From contig CAWKDV010000003.1 in the NCBI GenBank assembly GCA_963848495.1, positions 248,001-312,000 on the forward strand: a stretch of 64,000 nucleotides of DNA, given 5' to 3'. The notes below the pieces were generated by a model. The model was given only the letters and a program-made list of their open reading frames with translations. It had not been told where the DNA came from and did no database searches. Source of the stretch: JAICJR01 sp963848495. GTDB taxonomy: Bacteria; Actinomycetota; Thermoleophilia; Solirubrobacterales; Thermoleophilaceae. Shown here piece after piece: positions 62,819-64,000 of this stretch (position 1 is the first letter of the stretch; every line of letters begins with the position of its first letter). A program made the translations under genes and the position numbers.

Positions 62819-64000
62819 TTAGAGCTCCCGCTCGACCTGCCGAGTCTCATAGACCTCGAGCACGTCCTCTTCCTTCACGTCGGCGTAGTTCTCGAGCACG
62901 ATGCCGCACTCGAAGCCGGCCTCGACCTCGCGGACGTCGTCCTGGAAGCGCTTCAGCGAGCCGATGCGGCCGTCGTAGACGATCGTGCCGCCGCGGACGA
63001 GGCGCACCTTCGCGCCGCGGCGGATGACGCCGTCGCGCACGAAGCAGCCGGCGATCGTGCCGACGCGCGAGGCGCGGAAGGTCTGGCGGACCTCGGCGAC
63101 GCCGATCGTGGTCTCGACCTCCTCCGGCTCGAGCAGGCCCTCCATCGCGGCGCGCAGCTCCTCGATCACCCGGTAGATCACCGTGTACGTGCGGATCTCA
63201 ACGCCCTCGCGGTCGGCGATCTGAGCGGCGTCCTGTACGGGCCGGACGTTGAAGCCGACGATGATCGCGTCGGAGGCCGAGGCGAGCATCACGTCCGACT
63301 CGTTGATTCCGCCCACGCCGTCGTGGATGACCTCGACCGTGACCTGGTCGTGCGGCAGCTTGGCGATCTCGTCCTCGATGGCCTCGAGCGAGCCGGCCAC
63401 GTCCGCCTTGACGATCAGGTTCAGCTCCTTCAGCTCGCCCTTCTGGGCGCGGGCGAAGACGTCCTCGAGCGACATCTTCACGCCCTGGCGGCGGGCCAGC
63501 TGCTCGGTCTTGAGCCGGTTGGCGCGGTCACCTGCGAGCTGGCGTGCCTTGCGGTCGTTCTCGACCACGCGGAAGTGCTCGCCGGCCTCGGGAACGCCGT
63601 CGAAGCCGAGGATCTCGACCGGATCGCCCGGCCGGGCGTGCTTCATGCGCTCGCCGCGGTAGTCCTGCATCGCGCGCACGCGCGCCCAATGGGCGCCGGC
63701 CACGAGGGCGTCGCCGACCTTGAGCGTGCCGCGCTGGATCAGCAGCGTGACCACCGGGCCGCGGCCCGGGTCGAGGCGCGACTCGATCACGGTGCCGGAG
63801 GCCTCGACGTTGGGGTTCGACTTGAGCTCCTCGAGCTCCGCGATCGTGACGATGTTCTCGAGCAGCTCCTCGAGGCCGACCTTGGTCTTTGCGGAGACGT
63901 CGACGAACTCGGTGTCGCCGCCCCAGTCCGCCGGCGTGAGCTGGAGCTGGGCCAGCTCGCCGCGCACCCGGTTGGGGTCGGCGCCCTCCTTGTCGATCTT
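62819..64000 (-). CDS. infB: Translation initiation factor IF-2, C-terminal part
   Basis: About 393 residues are visible; the gene continues past the window end. It begins in the G4 motif (KIDK) of the G domain, then VDVSAKTKVGLEELLENI, domain II (VTLLIQRGTLKVGDALVAG) and domains III-IV (NLIVKADVAGSLEAIEDEI; CFVRDGVIRRGAKVRLVR). IF-2 places fMet-tRNA on the ribosome. First gene here of the infB-ylxP-rbfA-nrnA-truB-ribF-rpsO block. Confidence 0.97.
   Translation of the reverse strand, partial: KIDKEGADPNRVRGELAQLQLTPADWGGDTEFVDVSAKTKVGLEELLENIVTIAELEELKSNPNVEASGTVIESRLDPGRGPVVTLLIQRGTLKVGDALVAGAHWARVRAMQDYRGERMKHARPGDPVEILGFDGVPEAGEHFRVVENDRKARQLAGDRANRLKTEQLARRQGVKMSLEDVFARAQKGELKELNLIVKADVAGSLEAIEDEIAKLPHDQVTVEVIHDGVGGINESDVMLASASDAIIVGFNVRPVQDAAQIADREGVEIRTYTVIYRVIEELRAAMEGLLEPEEVETTIGVAEVRQTFRASRVGTIAGCFVRDGVIRRGAKVRLVRGGTIVYDGRIGSLKRFQDDVREVEAGFECGIVLENYADVKEEDVLEVYETRQVEREL

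Overview
The window is about 70% G+C chromosomal DNA from a Gram-positive actinobacterium. The best guess is class Thermoleophilia (Solirubrobacterales-like). Grounds: high-GC codon use with GTG and TTG starts; an inverted infB-ylxP-rbfA-nrnA-truB-ribF-rpsO-pnp-M16-dapB block; recA, rny, miaB, miaA, dapF, dapL and hflX on the same strand; a MurT/GatD lipid II amidation operon; an LL-diaminopimelate aminotransferase; and a DapF in which both catalytic cysteines are serine. The lineage is inferred from gene content, not from a marker search.

Layout. 1-16.3 kb is accessory: a DUF4389 fragment, an M48 protease, a flavin monooxygenase, a secreted TAP-like hydrolase, an ECF sigma factor divergent from a membrane/carboxymuconolactone decarboxylase fusion, a lytic transglycosylase, a DUF2339 protein divergent from a TetR regulator, an alkyltransferase-like protein, a low-complexity 11-residue-repeat protein, a DMT transporter and a decayed IS110-type element. 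16.3-24.7 kb holds a thioredoxin-TPR/cyclophilin pair, a HAD phosphatase, and a translationally coupled five-gene operon (class II amidotransferase, lipid kinase, murT, methyltransferase, gatD). 24.7-36.6 kb is housekeeping: dut, hflX, dapL, dapF, miaA, miaB, rny, recA. 36.7-50.8 kb has pilT, thpR, cinA, a RodZ-like protein, ftsK, two paralogous multi-pass membrane proteins, an OmpR-type two-component system, RNase J and dapA. 50.9-64 kb has a DUF3052 protein, a lipoprotein, an SDR, dapB, an M16 peptidase, pnp, a secreted protein, a peroxiredoxin-DsbA gene, rpsO, ribF, truB, nrnA, rbfA, ylxP and the 3' part of infB.

How the genes fit. dapA, dapB, dapL and dapF together form the aminotransferase branch of diaminopimelate synthesis. 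murT/gatD then amidate lipid II, ftsK acts at division, and the SLT protein acts on peptidoglycan. rny, rnj, pnp, nrnA and thpR cover RNA turnover and repair. infB, rbfA, rpsO, truB, miaA and miaB serve translation.

Non-coding highlights. (i) Several arrays of 7-bp tandem repeats recur in the window, two of them as inverted pairs, and one lies inside truB. (ii) Two related intergenic palindromic elements at about 14.7 and 58.1 kb share an outer motif. (iii) A perfect 14-bp palindrome carrying GGAAC on both strands lies between the sigma factor and its divergent neighbour. (iv) A branched stem structure abuts the IS110 transposase start. Several genes that should be essential (truB, ribF) or conserved (M16 peptidase, peroxiredoxin-DsbA) carry small frameshifts. 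The ones that can be placed fall mostly in short G or C runs, so consensus errors in the assembly are likely there.
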